NCBI RefSeq assembly: GCF_040274945.1
Contig: NZ_JBEMAR010000008.1
Coordinates: 75,142-139,141, forward strand
Direction of reading: 5' to 3'
Length of the DNA stretch: 64,000 nucleotides
Source: Carnobacterium_B sp040274945
Lineage (GTDB): Bacteria > Bacillota > Bacilli > Lactobacillales > Carnobacteriaceae
A model generated the notes under the pieces. That model did no database searches and was not told the origin of the DNA. It saw only the letters and a list, made by a program, of their open reading frames with translations. Below, in pieces: positions 8,341-15,065 of the stretch; position 1 is the first letter of the stretch, and every line of letters starts with the position of its first letter. The position numbers were made by a program, and so were the translations under genes.

Positions 8341-10142
8341 ACTTGTTCTTCTAATTTTTCCACTTTTTCGGTCAATTCTTGCACGGCTTTCCATAGGTAG
8401 GCCACCAAGCTATAAGAGTTAAGTCCTCTATCGTCTCCTTTACCCTCTTGGAGCAAAGTAGGCACTCCTCGTTCTACGATAAACCCTAGTTCAGGTTTTT
8501 CAGGAGATCCTTTATAGTTGTAGATATAAGGTTTAACTTTCTTAACTGTTTCTAGTACATTCTCTGTAAATTCACCATGAATATCCTTAACGGTCTCACT
8601 TGAACGTACGATAAATGCCCCAGCGGCAATTCTAGCTTGTCTTGAGTTGGCATAACCAGCAGATAAATCCCAGCGTCGGTCGGCAGTATGAATTGTCACT
8701 AAATCTTGTCTAGCATCAAATCCAATAGCGGCATATCTTCTACGTTGGGCCGCACTACCATTATGAGAATAAGGGAATAGATATAACTTGGCCCCTTCTC
8801 TTTCGCTACCAGCAATACCACCTGAGCCAGTTTCGTTGGCCCCAATGTGGACTCCACTACCTGTTGTAATACGAGTCGTACTATGAAGTACTGTTGTCTC
8901 AAATTTAACAGCTGGCAAGTTACCCCCACTAATATGAGCGAAGCGCAAGTTAGCTCTTGATCCAGTAGCACTTGCTGATGTGATATAGGCCCCATATCTA
9001 TCTCCACCAAATAATAAGCGTGAGTTTTTATTCTGGATATAAAGAGTGCTGTTAATACCATGAGAGTGCATTTCAAACGCATAGCCCCCATCAGTTCTTG
9101 TTGTTTCAAAATTCAATTTATGTTGTACTTGAATGTGTGAAGTATTTTTACCATAACCGTTCAGATAGAAATATCCGCCAGTATAACTTGATAAAATTCC
9201 TCTACGATTTTTATAGTCATATAATCCCGCACTTGTATCTCCGGCACGCATACCAATATAAGTTGAGTCTGTTGCATCACGAACATAGACAATACCCGTA
9301 CCACCTGAGCGCACTGTTAAATTACCAGTCATAGTATCTCCGGCTTTTTTAACATAGTTACCGTTCTTGACACCATTTAGTAAATTTTGTGCCTCAGTAT
9401 TTAGCCCCACTGTGTAAACGCCATTGGCGCCCGCTGCCACAGTAGTAAATAGCCCTGCTGTAATATCTTTTACTTTCCAATTAGCCGCCAAGCTACTATT
9501 TAACGCCGAAATAGCATTGTTAGTAGTATCTAAATCAGCCTTTCTAGCTAACTGCGTAAATGAATTGTTTACACGAGAAAAGACTTGTCCATTTTTATCA
9601 ACAGCCAAGCCATATATGTCGCCCGTGCTTGATTTACGACTAGTCATCCATGAAGTAACGCTCGATGGTTTATTAGTTGCTGTTGTATTTAATAAATACT
9701 CTGAACCAGTCTTAATATCATAAGTATTTGCGCCATAGTTAGGTAACAATCCTGTTCCTAATAAATGAGGTAGGCGATCCCCAATTTCTGATAATGCTCC
9801 TTCAACGTCGTTACTAGTATACCAATTACCAGCGTCGGCAATCATAACGTTACTTGCATTGCCCCCACCAGTTCCTGATCCAGGAATACCAGCTGTTGGA
9901 ATTTCAACCCATTTTTGATCAGTTGAAATATAATGTTTTCTAGTTGTTTTATTAAAATAAAGCATGTTTGGCTCTACTGGTACCCCAACAGGGACAGAAT
10001 TACCTGTCAAAGTGGCCGCTGTAATTAGTCGGGCCGAGCCATCATTAGCTGATGCGTAGAGACCTGTTGTTGAGAACCATACATCCTCGTGGCCTTTTTG
10101 GACACTGGCTGGGCGTCCAGTTTTCTTGTGAAAATTAATCAT
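8331..10142 (-). CDS. Tail fibre / receptor-binding protein with S74-type chaperone end
   Basis: 603 residues. The N-terminal ~100 residues form a virion-attachment region, the middle is beta-rich with repeated Gly/Thr/Ser strands (fibre shaft), and the last ~110 residues ('SSETVKDIHGEFTENVLETVKKVKPY', 'LNSYSLVAYLWKAVQELTEKVEKLEEQ') match the Peptidase_S74 intramolecular chaperone, which trimerises the fibre and cleaves itself off. The chaperone ends in a coiled coil. It is the likely host-range determinant. The start is ATG after AAGGAGG; it is the second gene of a unit begun by the 67-residue gene at 10158-10361. Confidence 0.85.
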   Translation of the reverse strand: MINFHKKTGRPASVQKGHEDVWFSTTGLYASANDGSARLITAATLTGNSVPVGVPVEPNMLYFNKTTRKHYISTDQKWVEIPTAGIPGSGTGGGNASNVMIADAGNWYTSNDVEGALSEIGDRLPHLLGTGLLPNYGANTYDIKTGSEYLLNTTATNKPSSVTSWMTSRKSSTGDIYGLAVDKNGQVFSRVNNSFTQLARKADLDTTNNAISALNSSLAANWKVKDITAGLFTTVAAGANGVYTVGLNTEAQNLLNGVKNGNYVKKAGDTMTGNLTVRSGGTGIVYVRDATDSTYIGMRAGDTSAGLYDYKNRRGILSSYTGGYFYLNGYGKNTSHIQVQHKLNFETTRTDGGYAFEMHSHGINSTLYIQNKNSRLLFGGDRYGAYITSASATGSRANLRFAHISGGNLPAVKFETTVLHSTTRITTGSGVHIGANETGSGGIAGSEREGAKLYLFPYSHNGSAAQRRRYAAIGFDARQDLVTIHTADRRWDLSAGYANSRQARIAAGAFIVRSSETVKDIHGEFTENVLETVKKVKPYIYNYKGSPEKPELGFIVERGVPTLLQEGKGDDRGLNSYSLVAYLWKAVQELTEKVEKLEEQVKR

Positions 10143-10157
10143 GGGCCCTTTTCCTCC

Positions 10158-10361
10158 TTACCAATCCAGGGTCTTAAATACAGGAACCCTAGTTGTTATT
10201 TTTAATTTGTTATTTTCTACATCGAGGTCAACAGTGCCGTCCCCTACGACATTTAAAACTCTGTTTGTATTGTCGGCGGTAATCTCGTCGCCATCTTCTA
10301 CTTTAATTAGGTTGAATCCACTGCCTGTTAGGGCTTCTTCTTCAATAATATGTTTACCCAT
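10158..10361 (-). CDS. Small virion-associated protein upstream of tail fibre
   Basis: 67 residues from the ATG 8 bases behind AGGAGG. It has alternating beta-strand sequence (VLNVVGDGTVDLDVENNKLKI) like small fibre-attachment or connector domains. It is coupled to the tail fibre, only 15 bases upstream of it. It is the last minus-strand gene before the operator-rich gap. Function unproven. Confidence 0.6.
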   Translation of the reverse strand: MGKHIIEEEALTGSGFNLIKVEDGDEITADNTNRVLNVVGDGTVDLDVENNKLKITTRVPVFKTLDW

Positions 10362-10508
10362 TTGCAAAACCTCCTCTAAACATTTGGAGATTAGCGGGCA
10401 AATATTATCAATGAGTACCCGACCACGTTAGACGGCTAGGGACTGTCAGACGCCATGGTAAAAAAAAATATCTGCTGTGAGTAGTTGCCGCGGCTTTTGT
10501 CTTTTCCC

Positions 10509-10525
10509 TTGTGAAATTTTCACAA
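10509..10525. promoter_or_regulatory. Rex-like palindrome
   Basis: TTGTGAAATTTTCACAA: both 7-base arms of the Rex operator (TTGTGAA-N4-TTCACAA) but with a 3-base spacer, so binding is less certain. Confidence 0.4.
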
Positions 10526-10565
10526 ATCCCAGAACCATCCCCCTGTGAACCTTTCTTGACAATTT

Positions 10566-10579
10566 TGTAAGCGCTTCCA
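10566..10579. promoter_or_regulatory. cre (CcpA) site
   Basis: TGTAAGCGCTTCCA fits TGNAANCGNNNNCA. Confidence 0.55.
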
Positions 10580-10631
10580 ATCGGGCATTAAACCCACCCC
10601 CTCCGAGCGCCCTCTGAGTCCAATGCAAATA

Positions 10632-10645
10632 TGAAAACGATTTCA
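10632..10645. promoter_or_regulatory. cre (CcpA) site
   Basis: TGAAAACGATTTCA is a full match to TGNAANCGNNNNCA and close to classical catabolite-responsive elements. Confidence 0.6.
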
Positions 10646-10732
10646 GTCTCAAGTTCGATTTCCATTCTGGCATATGTATTTGGGTATTGGAATCCTTTCC
10701 CCAAAACCTTTTTCCAATCCACCGTATGAATA

Positions 10733-10748
10733 AATAACACTTGTTATT
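10733..10748. promoter_or_regulatory. AATAACAnnTGTTATT palindrome 1
   Basis: AATAACACTTGTTATT. Unassigned operator-like palindrome repeated across the array. Confidence 0.6.
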
Positions 10749-10789
10749 CTATACTTAGCAATTAGCTCACCGCTGTGCTGTGAATGCCA

Positions 10790-10803
10790 TGTAAGCGCTT
10801 ACA
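10790..10803. promoter_or_regulatory. cre (CcpA) site, perfect palindrome
   Basis: TGTAAGCGCTTACA, fully symmetric and a full match to the cre consensus. Confidence 0.65.
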
Positions 10804-10810
10804 TAATAAT

Positions 10811-10824
10811 CGAACATATGTTCC
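10811..10824. promoter_or_regulatory. LexA/SOS box, perfect
   Basis: CGAACATATGTTCC matches the Gram-positive LexA consensus CGAACRNRYGTTYC at every position; it lies 8 bases from a cre site. Confidence 0.7.
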
Positions 10825-10852
10825 CCTTAACACCACTTGGTAGTGACTATTA

Positions 10853-10868
10853 AATAACACTTGTTATT
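10853..10868. promoter_or_regulatory. AATAACAnnTGTTATT palindrome 2
   Basis: AATAACACTTGTTATT; here the symmetry extends three bases further on both sides (TTA...TAA). Confidence 0.6.
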
Positions 10869-10897
10869 TAATCTTTAGCAAATAAGCGTTGAATTTT

Positions 10898-10911
10898 TGT
10901 AAGCGCTTACA
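10898..10911. promoter_or_regulatory. cre (CcpA) site, perfect palindrome
   Basis: TGTAAGCGCTTACA, identical to the site at 10790. Confidence 0.65.
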
Positions 10912-10986
10912 TAATAGAGCTATATTTTAATGATACTGTATTTTTCCACTGTATTCATAATTGTTCACCACCTCAGTGTCCGAATA

Positions 10987-11002
10987 AATAACACTTGTTA
11001 TT
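10987..11002. promoter_or_regulatory. AATAACAnnTGTTATT palindrome 3
   Basis: AATAACACTTGTTATT, identical copy. Confidence 0.6.
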
Positions 11003-11025
11003 TAAAAAATTGGAATTAGTGTATA

Positions 11026-11039
11026 CGAACATATGTTTG
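11026..11039. promoter_or_regulatory. LexA/SOS box
   Basis: CGAACATATGTTTG, 13 of 14 consensus positions. Confidence 0.6.
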
Positions 11040-11122
11040 GCTGCATCGCCTAGGCCACTAACATTGCTGAGGGTCTCTCATAGAGTGGTCTAGTCCAATC
11101 ATCGAGGTGCTGTGAATAAAAG

Positions 11123-11136
11123 CGAACATACGTGCG
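11123..11136. promoter_or_regulatory. LexA/SOS box, weaker
   Basis: CGAACATACGTGCG, 12 of 14 positions; right arm damaged. Confidence 0.4.
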
Positions 11137-11203
11137 CCAAGAATATTTACTTGACAGCGAGCTGCTAATGTAAGTTTCATGAAAATATACAAAACATTTT
11201 TCA

Positions 11204-11218
11204 TTCTTTCAGAAAATT
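11204..11218. promoter_or_regulatory. CodY-like site
   Basis: TTCTTTCAGAAAATT has 12 of 15 matches to AATTTTCWGAAAATT. Weak motif in AT-rich DNA. Confidence 0.3.
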
Positions 11219-11248
11219 TTCATATTCCTTCCAATGACGCATCGCTCA

Positions 11249-11262
11249 TGTAAGCGCTTACA
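11249..11262. promoter_or_regulatory. cre (CcpA) site, perfect palindrome
   Basis: TGTAAGCGCTTACA, third identical copy; it abuts the AATAACA palindrome at 11262. Confidence 0.65.
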
Positions 11263-11277
11263 ATAACATATGTTATT
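11262..11277. promoter_or_regulatory. AATAACAnnTGTTATT palindrome 4
   Basis: AATAACATATGTTATT, arms intact, centre TA instead of CT. Confidence 0.55.
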
Positions 11278-11290
11278 TAACGTATTCAAA

Positions 11291-11306
11291 CATAACACCT
11301 GTTATT
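11291..11306. promoter_or_regulatory. AATAACAnnTGTTATT palindrome 5
   Basis: CATAACACCTGTTATT, one arm base changed. Confidence 0.5.
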
Positions 11307-11317
11307 CTATGCAAATA

Positions 11318-11333
11318 AATAACACTTGTTATT
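11318..11333. promoter_or_regulatory. AATAACAnnTGTTATT palindrome 6
   Basis: AATAACACTTGTTATT, identical copy. Confidence 0.6.
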
Positions 11334-11367
11334 TAAAAAATAGAAAATAAGCGTCCGAAATTGAAAA

Positions 11368-11381
11368 CGAACATACGTTCC
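11368..11381. promoter_or_regulatory. LexA/SOS box, perfect
   Basis: CGAACATACGTTCC matches CGAACRNRYGTTYC at every position. Confidence 0.7.
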
Positions 11382-11417
11382 CAATACTCAAATACATTTC
11401 TTTCCTTCCCTCTTGGG

Positions 11418-11431
11418 CGAACGCCTGTTCC
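11418..11431. promoter_or_regulatory. LexA/SOS box
   Basis: CGAACGCCTGTTCC, 13 of 14 positions. Confidence 0.55.
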
Positions 11432-11457
11432 CTTTTCCCCAAAAGAGAGTGACTATC

Positions 11458-11475
11458 TTGTGAAGTTTTTCACGT
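11458..11475. promoter_or_regulatory. Rex-like site
   Basis: TTGTGAAGTTTTTCACGT keeps TTGTGAA-N4-TTCAC; only the last two bases differ from the Rex operator. Confidence 0.5.
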
Positions 11476-11502
11476 ACTAATCAAGGGTTGGGCGCATTCA
11501 AT

Positions 11503-11518
11503 AATAACACTTGTTATA
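11503..11518. promoter_or_regulatory. AATAACAnnTGTTATT palindrome 7
   Basis: AATAACACTTGTTATA, 40 bases upstream of the first cassette promoter, so this copy could regulate it. Confidence 0.55.
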
Positions 11519-11558
11519 TTAAATTATTAAGAAATGTTTAAGATTAAAATATTCTCAT

Positions 11559-11587
11559 TTGACAAATGATTTCTAAAATGATATACT
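11559..11587 (+). promoter_or_regulatory. First promoter of plus-strand cassette
   Basis: TTGACA, 17-base spacer, TATACT; the start codon of the first gene follows 32 bases later. Confidence 0.85.
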
Positions 11588-11618
11588 TATTTTAGATAAT
11601 AGAAAGGTGGTTAGTGTA

Positions 11619-11969
11619 ATGATAGAGTTAAGTAATATCATATATGAGAATGAAAAGGTAGTTAGGTTTTATCTTTGTAGTCCTTATGTATATCAGAATG
11701 AATTTAAAATTGCAAACCTGAAGCCCGAACATCCCAAAAGTCTATATATTAAAATTGTACGTGATGATGGTCGGCATATATCTTGGATAGAAATGCCACG
11801 CAAACTATTAAAACAAAGACAAATGAAAAATGATTATCAAATTTATTTTGATACTTTGGTAAATGAATATGGTTATTCATTAAGTGAGTACCCAAAAAGC
11901 TACCTTGACAATGTATTAGAACAAGATGAATTTATTAAATTGACAAAACTTTTTTGTGAAAGGCCTTGA
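11619..11969 (+). CDS. Cassette protein, unknown
   Basis: 116 residues from ATG 11619, well spaced behind AAAGGTGG (an in-frame GTG at 11607 lies inside the ribosome site). Soluble, mixed alpha/beta, no recognised motif. First gene of the plus-strand cassette and therefore probably among the earliest expressed. Its stop lies inside the composite terminator-promoter at 11963. Confidence 0.75.
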   Translation: MIELSNIIYENEKVVRFYLCSPYVYQNEFKIANLKPEHPKSLYIKIVRDDGRHISWIEMPRKLLKQRQMKNDYQIYFDTLVNEYGYSLSEYPKSYLDNVLEQDEFIKLTKLFCERP

Positions 11970-11994
11970 CAAAACGTCAAGGCTTTGCTATAAT
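11963..11994 (+). promoter_or_regulatory. Composite terminator-promoter
   Basis: Stem GCCTTGAC/GTCAAGGC ends transcription of the gene before, and the TTGACA within it is the -35 box of the next promoter (17-base spacer, TATAAT 11989-11994, TGC extended -10). Confidence 0.85.
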
Positions 11995-12027
11995 AAATAT
12001 ATAAATAAGAAAAGGAAGTGTTTTAAA

Positions 12028-12510
12028 ATGTTGGTATCAGATATTGTTTTTTATTTGTTGGTAGCTTTCACAGTTTTTCTTGTTGTCGGTTCTATTTATG
12101 AATGGATTAGACGAAAAAGATTAGTTAAAGCTATGAGCAAAAGAGGGGAAAAATATTATATTAGAGATGGCTATGAATTAGATGATAATGGAACAAAATA
12201 CTATCTTGGTTATTTCTTATTAAAACCTGAATGGTATGAAAAAATTAAATCAACCGACTGGACTTCAATCGGCTTTGATATTGATACGGCTTATGTACAA
12301 TTTGCAAGAGTAACCTTAATGGACGAAAATAAAACGGCTAACACAAGTCTTTATATTCCTTGTTATAAGTTACGGAACGAGTTAGAACAAAAAGATTTGG
12401 AGTTATTAGAACAAATTAAAAAATCTAATATATCAGATGAAAATTACGCTATCCTAAAAGCAGACTTAAACAAAAAGCTTAAAGAAAAAGAATTGCTAAA
12501 AGATTATTGA
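12028..12510 (+). CDS. Membrane-anchored cassette protein, unknown
   Basis: 160 residues from ATG 12028 behind AGGAAG; in-frame ATGs further upstream overlap the promoter. One N-terminal transmembrane helix (residues ~5-27), then RRKR (cytoplasmic anchor), a ~90-residue globular part and a charged helical tail. No family recognised. Own promoter (11966-11994) and own terminator (12510). Confidence 0.75.
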   Translation: MLVSDIVFYLLVAFTVFLVVGSIYEWIRRKRLVKAMSKRGEKYYIRDGYELDDNGTKYYLGYFLLKPEWYEKIKSTDWTSIGFDIDTAYVQFARVTLMDENKTANTSLYIPCYKLRNELEQKDLELLEQIKKSNISDENYAILKADLNKKLKEKELLKDY

Positions 12511-12546
12511 AAACCTCTTGACAAGAGGTTTTTTCTTTGCTATTAT
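12510..12546 (+). promoter_or_regulatory. Composite terminator-promoter
   Basis: AAAACCTCTTG/CAAGAGGTTTT stem with T-run; TTGACA (12518-12523) at its tip, 17-base spacer, TATTAT (12541-12546). Confidence 0.85.
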
Positions 12547-12577
12547 ATAAGTATAAAGAGAAAGGAAGTGTTTTAAA

Positions 12578-12967
12578 ATGTTGTTTATTTTACTGTTTAT
12601 TGTTTTATGGATATTAGATAAGAAGTGTGATACTTATTGGCTTTTTCGATTTTTAGGAACTTTAATTTTAGGCGGAATGTTGTTATTAGTTGGTGTCTTT
12701 ATGGTAAGTGATAAGGCTATTCAATCAGACACACCAATCCAAATAGAAAGTTTTGCAACTGGTAGTTTTACTCGATCCCGATCTGGTGATAAATATTTTA
12801 CTTACTCAAATGAAAATGGTACGTTTGAAATACCGGCTGATTATACTCAAATGAAAGAAGGAACAAAAAACGAAATCAAAACATATAAAACAAGCTATCC
12901 TAAAATTTACAAATACTTGTTTTTCTTTCAAGACGGAAAATATTACAAAGTTGAAATAAAGCCTTGA
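12578..12967 (+). CDS. Two-helix membrane protein, unknown
   Basis: 129 residues. Transmembrane helices at about 1-15 and 25-46, then an extracytoplasmic-looking domain rich in Tyr/Lys. The layout (short membrane anchor plus small beta domain containing a 'sNENGtFeipa' stretch) resembles the proteins at 27485-28060 and 33233-33700, suggesting a spread membrane-protein family. Function unknown. Confidence 0.75.
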   Translation: MLFILLFIVLWILDKKCDTYWLFRFLGTLILGGMLLLVGVFMVSDKAIQSDTPIQIESFATGSFTRSRSGDKYFTYSNENGTFEIPADYTQMKEGTKNEIKTYKTSYPKIYKYLFFFQDGKYYKVEIKP

Positions 12968-12992
12968 CAAAGGCTTTTTTCTTTGCTATAAT
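12959..12992 (+). promoter_or_regulatory. Composite terminator-promoter
   Basis: AAGCCTT/AAGGCTT stem with T-run; TTGACA 12964-12969, 17-base spacer, TATAAT 12987-12992. Confidence 0.85.
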
Positions 12993-13017
12993 ATAAATAT
13001 AGAAAGGAATGATAAAA

Positions 13018-13422
13018 ATGAACGATTGTCAATATATCAGAAAACACTATTATAAAAATGAGGAAAATGTTAAGCTAATTGAGGTAGACCCCGAAAAGTG
13101 TTTTGGCTATAATGTTTTGAAAGTACAGTTAGATTGGCTGCCAGAAGACTCTTTAATCATACAACTTATCCGATTAGAGCAAGAAGAATATAAAACTTTC
13201 TTCTTGAAACGAAAAAAGATTAATATAATCTTAGATGAATCTAGCTCATTTAAAACTTATCAAGATTATTCAAAAGAAGTTTTAAATGAATTAGAACAAA
13301 TAAAAGAAACTAAAGAAATTAAAGAAACTAAGATAGGTAAGAGTATGATTATGCTTCATAACGCAAAAGAACAAGAAGCAAAAGCATATCGAGAACAAAG
13401 AAATAAATGGGAAAATTTATAA
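13018..13422 (+). CDS. Cassette protein, unknown
   Basis: 134 residues, start taken at the second ATG of ATGATAAAAATG: the first ATG directly touches the AAAGGA ribosome site. The C-terminal third is a Glu/Lys-rich helix (coiled coil likely). No family recognised. Confidence 0.75.
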   Translation: MNDCQYIRKHYYKNEENVKLIEVDPEKCFGYNVLKVQLDWLPEDSLIIQLIRLEQEEYKTFFLKRKKINIILDESSSFKTYQDYSKEVLNELEQIKETKEIKETKIGKSMIMLHNAKEQEAKAYREQRNKWENL

Positions 13423-13458
13423 ATAAGCCTTGACGGGCTTATTTTTTTCTGCTATAAT
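13422..13458 (+). promoter_or_regulatory. Composite terminator-promoter
   Basis: AATAAGCC/GGCTTATT stem with T-run; TTGACG 13430-13435, 17-base spacer, TATAAT 13453-13458. Confidence 0.8.
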
Positions 13459-13510
13459 ATAAATATAAGGAGAGGTGAGAACGCCCCGCAGAAACCAGAG
13501 AACCCCCAAA

Positions 13511-13666
13511 ATGAAAGCGCTTACAATGAGAAATACATTAGAAAAGTTTAATGATATTTTAATTGAAATAGTTTCTATATCGTGCTATACTATATATATA
13601 GTAAAGGAAAGGAATGATAAAAATGCAAAAAACGTTAAAAACTTCAGAAACTCAAACAACTGTTAA
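13511..13666 (+). CDS. Possible small ORF, unknown
   Basis: 51 residues from ATG 13511 (a GTG at 13475 is an alternative start with AGGAGAGG upstream). It overlaps the promoter at 13563 and the start of the next gene, and its end reads poly-Asn/Lys, so it may not be a real protein. A cre-like sequence lies at its start (13512-13525). Confidence 0.3.
   Translation: MKALTMRNTLEKFNDILIEIVSISCYTIYIVKERNDKNAKNVKNFRNSNNC
13512..13525. promoter_or_regulatory. cre-like site
   Basis: TGAAAGCGCTTACA, full match to TGNAANCGNNNNCA, in the leader after the promoter at 13430-13458. Confidence 0.5.
13563..13591 (+). promoter_or_regulatory. Promoter
   Basis: TTGAAA, 17 bases, TATACT; serves the 61-residue gene at 13623. 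Confidence 0.75.
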
Positions 13667-13808
13667 AAAGCAAAAAAATGGGGCTATCTTCTTATGTATG
13701 TATGGTATTTACGACCCTGAAATGATTATGGAAGCATATTTCACCGAAAGAGAATTTGATGCCTTGACAAAAATATTTAATGAAATCAACAAGGAGGAAA
13801 CAAAATGA
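13623..13808 (+). CDS. Small cassette protein, unknown
   Basis: 61 residues from the second ATG behind GAAAGGA. Basic N-terminus, then a hydrophobic/aromatic stretch (AIFLCMYGIYDPEMIMEAYF) and an amphipathic helix. It overlaps the next ATG by 4 bases, so the two are coupled. Function unknown. Confidence 0.65.
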   Translation: MQKTLKTSETQTTVKKQKNGAIFLCMYGIYDPEMIMEAYFTEREFDALTKIFNEINKEETK

Positions 13809-13945
13809 AAAACAAATATTTGAGAATGAAACTTGTAGCAAAAAGAACCCAAAAGGCAAAGGAACTTGCTAGAAAAGAAAAAGCAGAAAGAGCAATTAAT
13901 CGCTTGACACAAGAACTAGAAAGTGTTATACTTAAATCAAGATAA
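13805..13945 (+). CDS. Tiny basic protein
   Basis: 46 residues, about one third Lys/Arg, a single predicted helix; ATGA overlap with the gene before and GGAGG just upstream. The promoter of the next gene lies inside its coding sequence. Possibly nucleic-acid binding. Confidence 0.55.
   Translation: MKNKYLRMKLVAKRTQKAKELARKEKAERAINRLTQELESVILKSR
13904..13932 (+). promoter_or_regulatory. Promoter within coding sequence
   Basis: TTGACA, 17 bases, TATACT, inside the 46-residue ORF; drives the gene at 13964. Confidence 0.8.
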
Positions 13946-13963
13946 AGGAAGGGAATGATAAAA

Positions 13964-14125
13964 ATGACTTATCACTTACATTTCATCAAAGAAGGTCAAA
14001 TTAATATGGATAGCGGTTATAACACTGTTTTCCATGAAGCGATCTATGCCGATTCATACGAACAAGCAAAAGCAGACTTACAAGAAAAGTACAAAAACGA
14101 AAATATCACAATTTTAAATTTTTAA
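13964..14125 (+). CDS. Small cassette protein, unknown
   Basis: 53 residues from the second ATG after GAAGGGA. A beta-alpha pattern (YHLHFIKEGQI... YADSYEQAKADLQEKY) of the kind seen in small phage inhibitors, but no family recognised. Own promoter. Confidence 0.65.
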   Translation: MTYHLHFIKEGQINMDSGYNTVFHEAIYADSYEQAKADLQEKYKNENITILNF

Positions 14126-14135
14126 CACAAAACAC

Positions 14136-14164
14136 TTGACTAGCCCAAAAGGCTATGGTATACT
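14136..14164 (+). promoter_or_regulatory. Composite terminator-promoter
   Basis: TTGACT, 17 bases, TATACT, with the TAGCC/GGCTA stem starting at the -35 box. Confidence 0.8.
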
Positions 14165-14194
14165 ATGTATATAGTAAAGAAAGGAATGAATTAA

Positions 14195-14401
14195 ATGACA
14201 ATCAAAAATTGGTTTTTCTTGGTAGCTTTCTTGTTATTCTTCTTTGGTGGCACAATTTTTCTACCAGCCTATTACACCTATTACATTATAGCGCAAAATG
14301 GTTTTTGGGCTTTGAGTAGTTTGGTAATGGTAGTCTTTACCGCTTTAATCAGCTACTTATCATTAGATTTTATCGCTGGAAAATGGAAAGAAACGGCTTG
14401 A
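14195..14401 (+). CDS. Two-helix membrane protein
   Basis: 68 residues with transmembrane helices at about 5-30 and 38-60. ATG behind GAAAGGAATG. Its last codons overlap the next composite terminator-promoter. Function unknown. Confidence 0.7.
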   Translation: MTIKNWFFLVAFLLFFFGGTIFLPAYYTYYIIAQNGFWALSSLVMVVFTALISYLSLDFIAGKWKETA

Positions 14402-14426
14402 CAAGCCTTTCTTTCTAAGTTATAAT
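14395..14426 (+). promoter_or_regulatory. Composite terminator-promoter
   Basis: GGCTTG/CAAGCC stem; TTGACA 14398-14403, 17 bases, TATAAT 14421-14426. No gene starts at once; transcripts would run into the gene at 14560. Confidence 0.75.
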
Positions 14427-14479
14427 AAGAGTATAGAAAAGCAATAAAAAAATCTTTATTAGAAAATAGTATAAAACAC

Positions 14480-14508
14480 TTGACAAACATTTCAAAATGT
14501 TTTATACT
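14480..14508 (+). promoter_or_regulatory. Promoter with spacer hairpin
   Basis: TTGACA, 17 bases, TATACT; the spacer is an AAACATTT/AAATGTTT inverted repeat. Second promoter for the gene at 14560. Confidence 0.85.
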
Positions 14509-14559
14509 ATAAATGTAGTAAAGATACTACAAAAAAATTATAAAAAGGTGGAATATATC

Positions 14560-14928
14560 ATGGAAAACAAACAAATGACAAAGGCACAAGCATTGGAATT
14601 GGCACTAGAAAAAATCAAAGAACCGCAAGAATTAGTCGAAAAATTGGAAACAATGCTTGCACAACAAAAGAAACAAGATAGCGCAAAACGCAACAAAAAA
14701 GGCACAAGCAAAGTTGCAAAAGAAAAAGCCGAAAACATGGATAAAGTACGTGCTTTCTTTTCTGAAATGACCGAACAAAACGCTTTGACACTTGCTGAAA
14801 TTGGTCAGGCTATTGGGCTAGATGATGCCACACCGCAAAAATTATCTGCTATCATGAAACCGCTAGTTGATAATGATGAATTTGAAAAAGTAACCAAAGA
14901 TAAAAAAGTCGCTTACCAAGCAAAATAA
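14560..14928 (+). CDS. Winged-helix DNA-binding protein, paralogue 1
   Basis: 122 residues from ATG behind AAAAAGGTGG. The N-terminal helical half (likely coiled coil) is followed by a Lys-rich linker (KRNKKGTSK) and a C-terminal winged helix ending 'TPQKLSAIM...DKKVAYQAK'. It is clearly paralogous to the proteins at 20524-20907 and 44053-44412, which share the TPQK/SPQK helix and the VGYQ-type end. Two promoters and a strong terminator suggest high expression; nucleoid-like or regulatory role inferred. A DEDD exonuclease gene follows, as at 20524/20973. Confidence 0.75.
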   Translation: MENKQMTKAQALELALEKIKEPQELVEKLETMLAQQKKQDSAKRNKKGTSKVAKEKAENMDKVRAFFSEMTEQNALTLAEIGQAIGLDDATPQKLSAIMKPLVDNDEFEKVTKDKKVAYQAK

Positions 14929-14932
14929 TTTT

Positions 14933-14976
14933 GTTGGGAAAGAGTTAGCAACAAAACTCTTTCCCAAAACTTTTTA
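14933..14976 (+). terminator. Terminator
   Basis: TTGGGAAAGAGTT / AACTCTTTCCCAA with a T-run, directly after the winged-helix gene. Confidence 0.85.
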
Positions 14977-14984
14977 AAAAGTAG

Positions 14985-15013
14985 TTGCAATTCATTTCAT
15001 TAAATGCTATAAT
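14985..15013 (+). promoter_or_regulatory. Promoter
   Basis: TTGCAA, 17 bases, TATAAT (TGC extended -10); drives the exonuclease gene. Confidence 0.75.
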
Positions 15014-15065
15014 AAAAGAGTAGTAAGGAAACAAAATAAATTATAAAACGAAAGAGGTTAGTTAA

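Larger units (their letters stand above)
10432..11558. promoter_or_regulatory. Gene-free operator array (host regulator sites)
   Basis: About 1.1 kb without a credible gene between divergent transcription units. It holds five LexA-type boxes, five cre-type sites, seven copies of AATAACAnnTGTTATT, two Rex-type sites and a weak CodY-type site, all listed separately. None of these sites is placed like a promoter operator for a nearby gene except the last few before 11559. The packing suggests titration of host regulators or a replication/regulatory locus. Confidence 0.7.

Noticed and set aside
10446..10673. 75-codon minus-strand frame in the first operator array
   Set aside because: No ribosome site, composition not protein-like; it overlaps cre and Rex-like sites.
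10432..11558. CRISPR array from regularly repeated palindromes
   Set aside because: Repeats are short, different palindromes at irregular spacing, no spacers of constant length, no cas genes.
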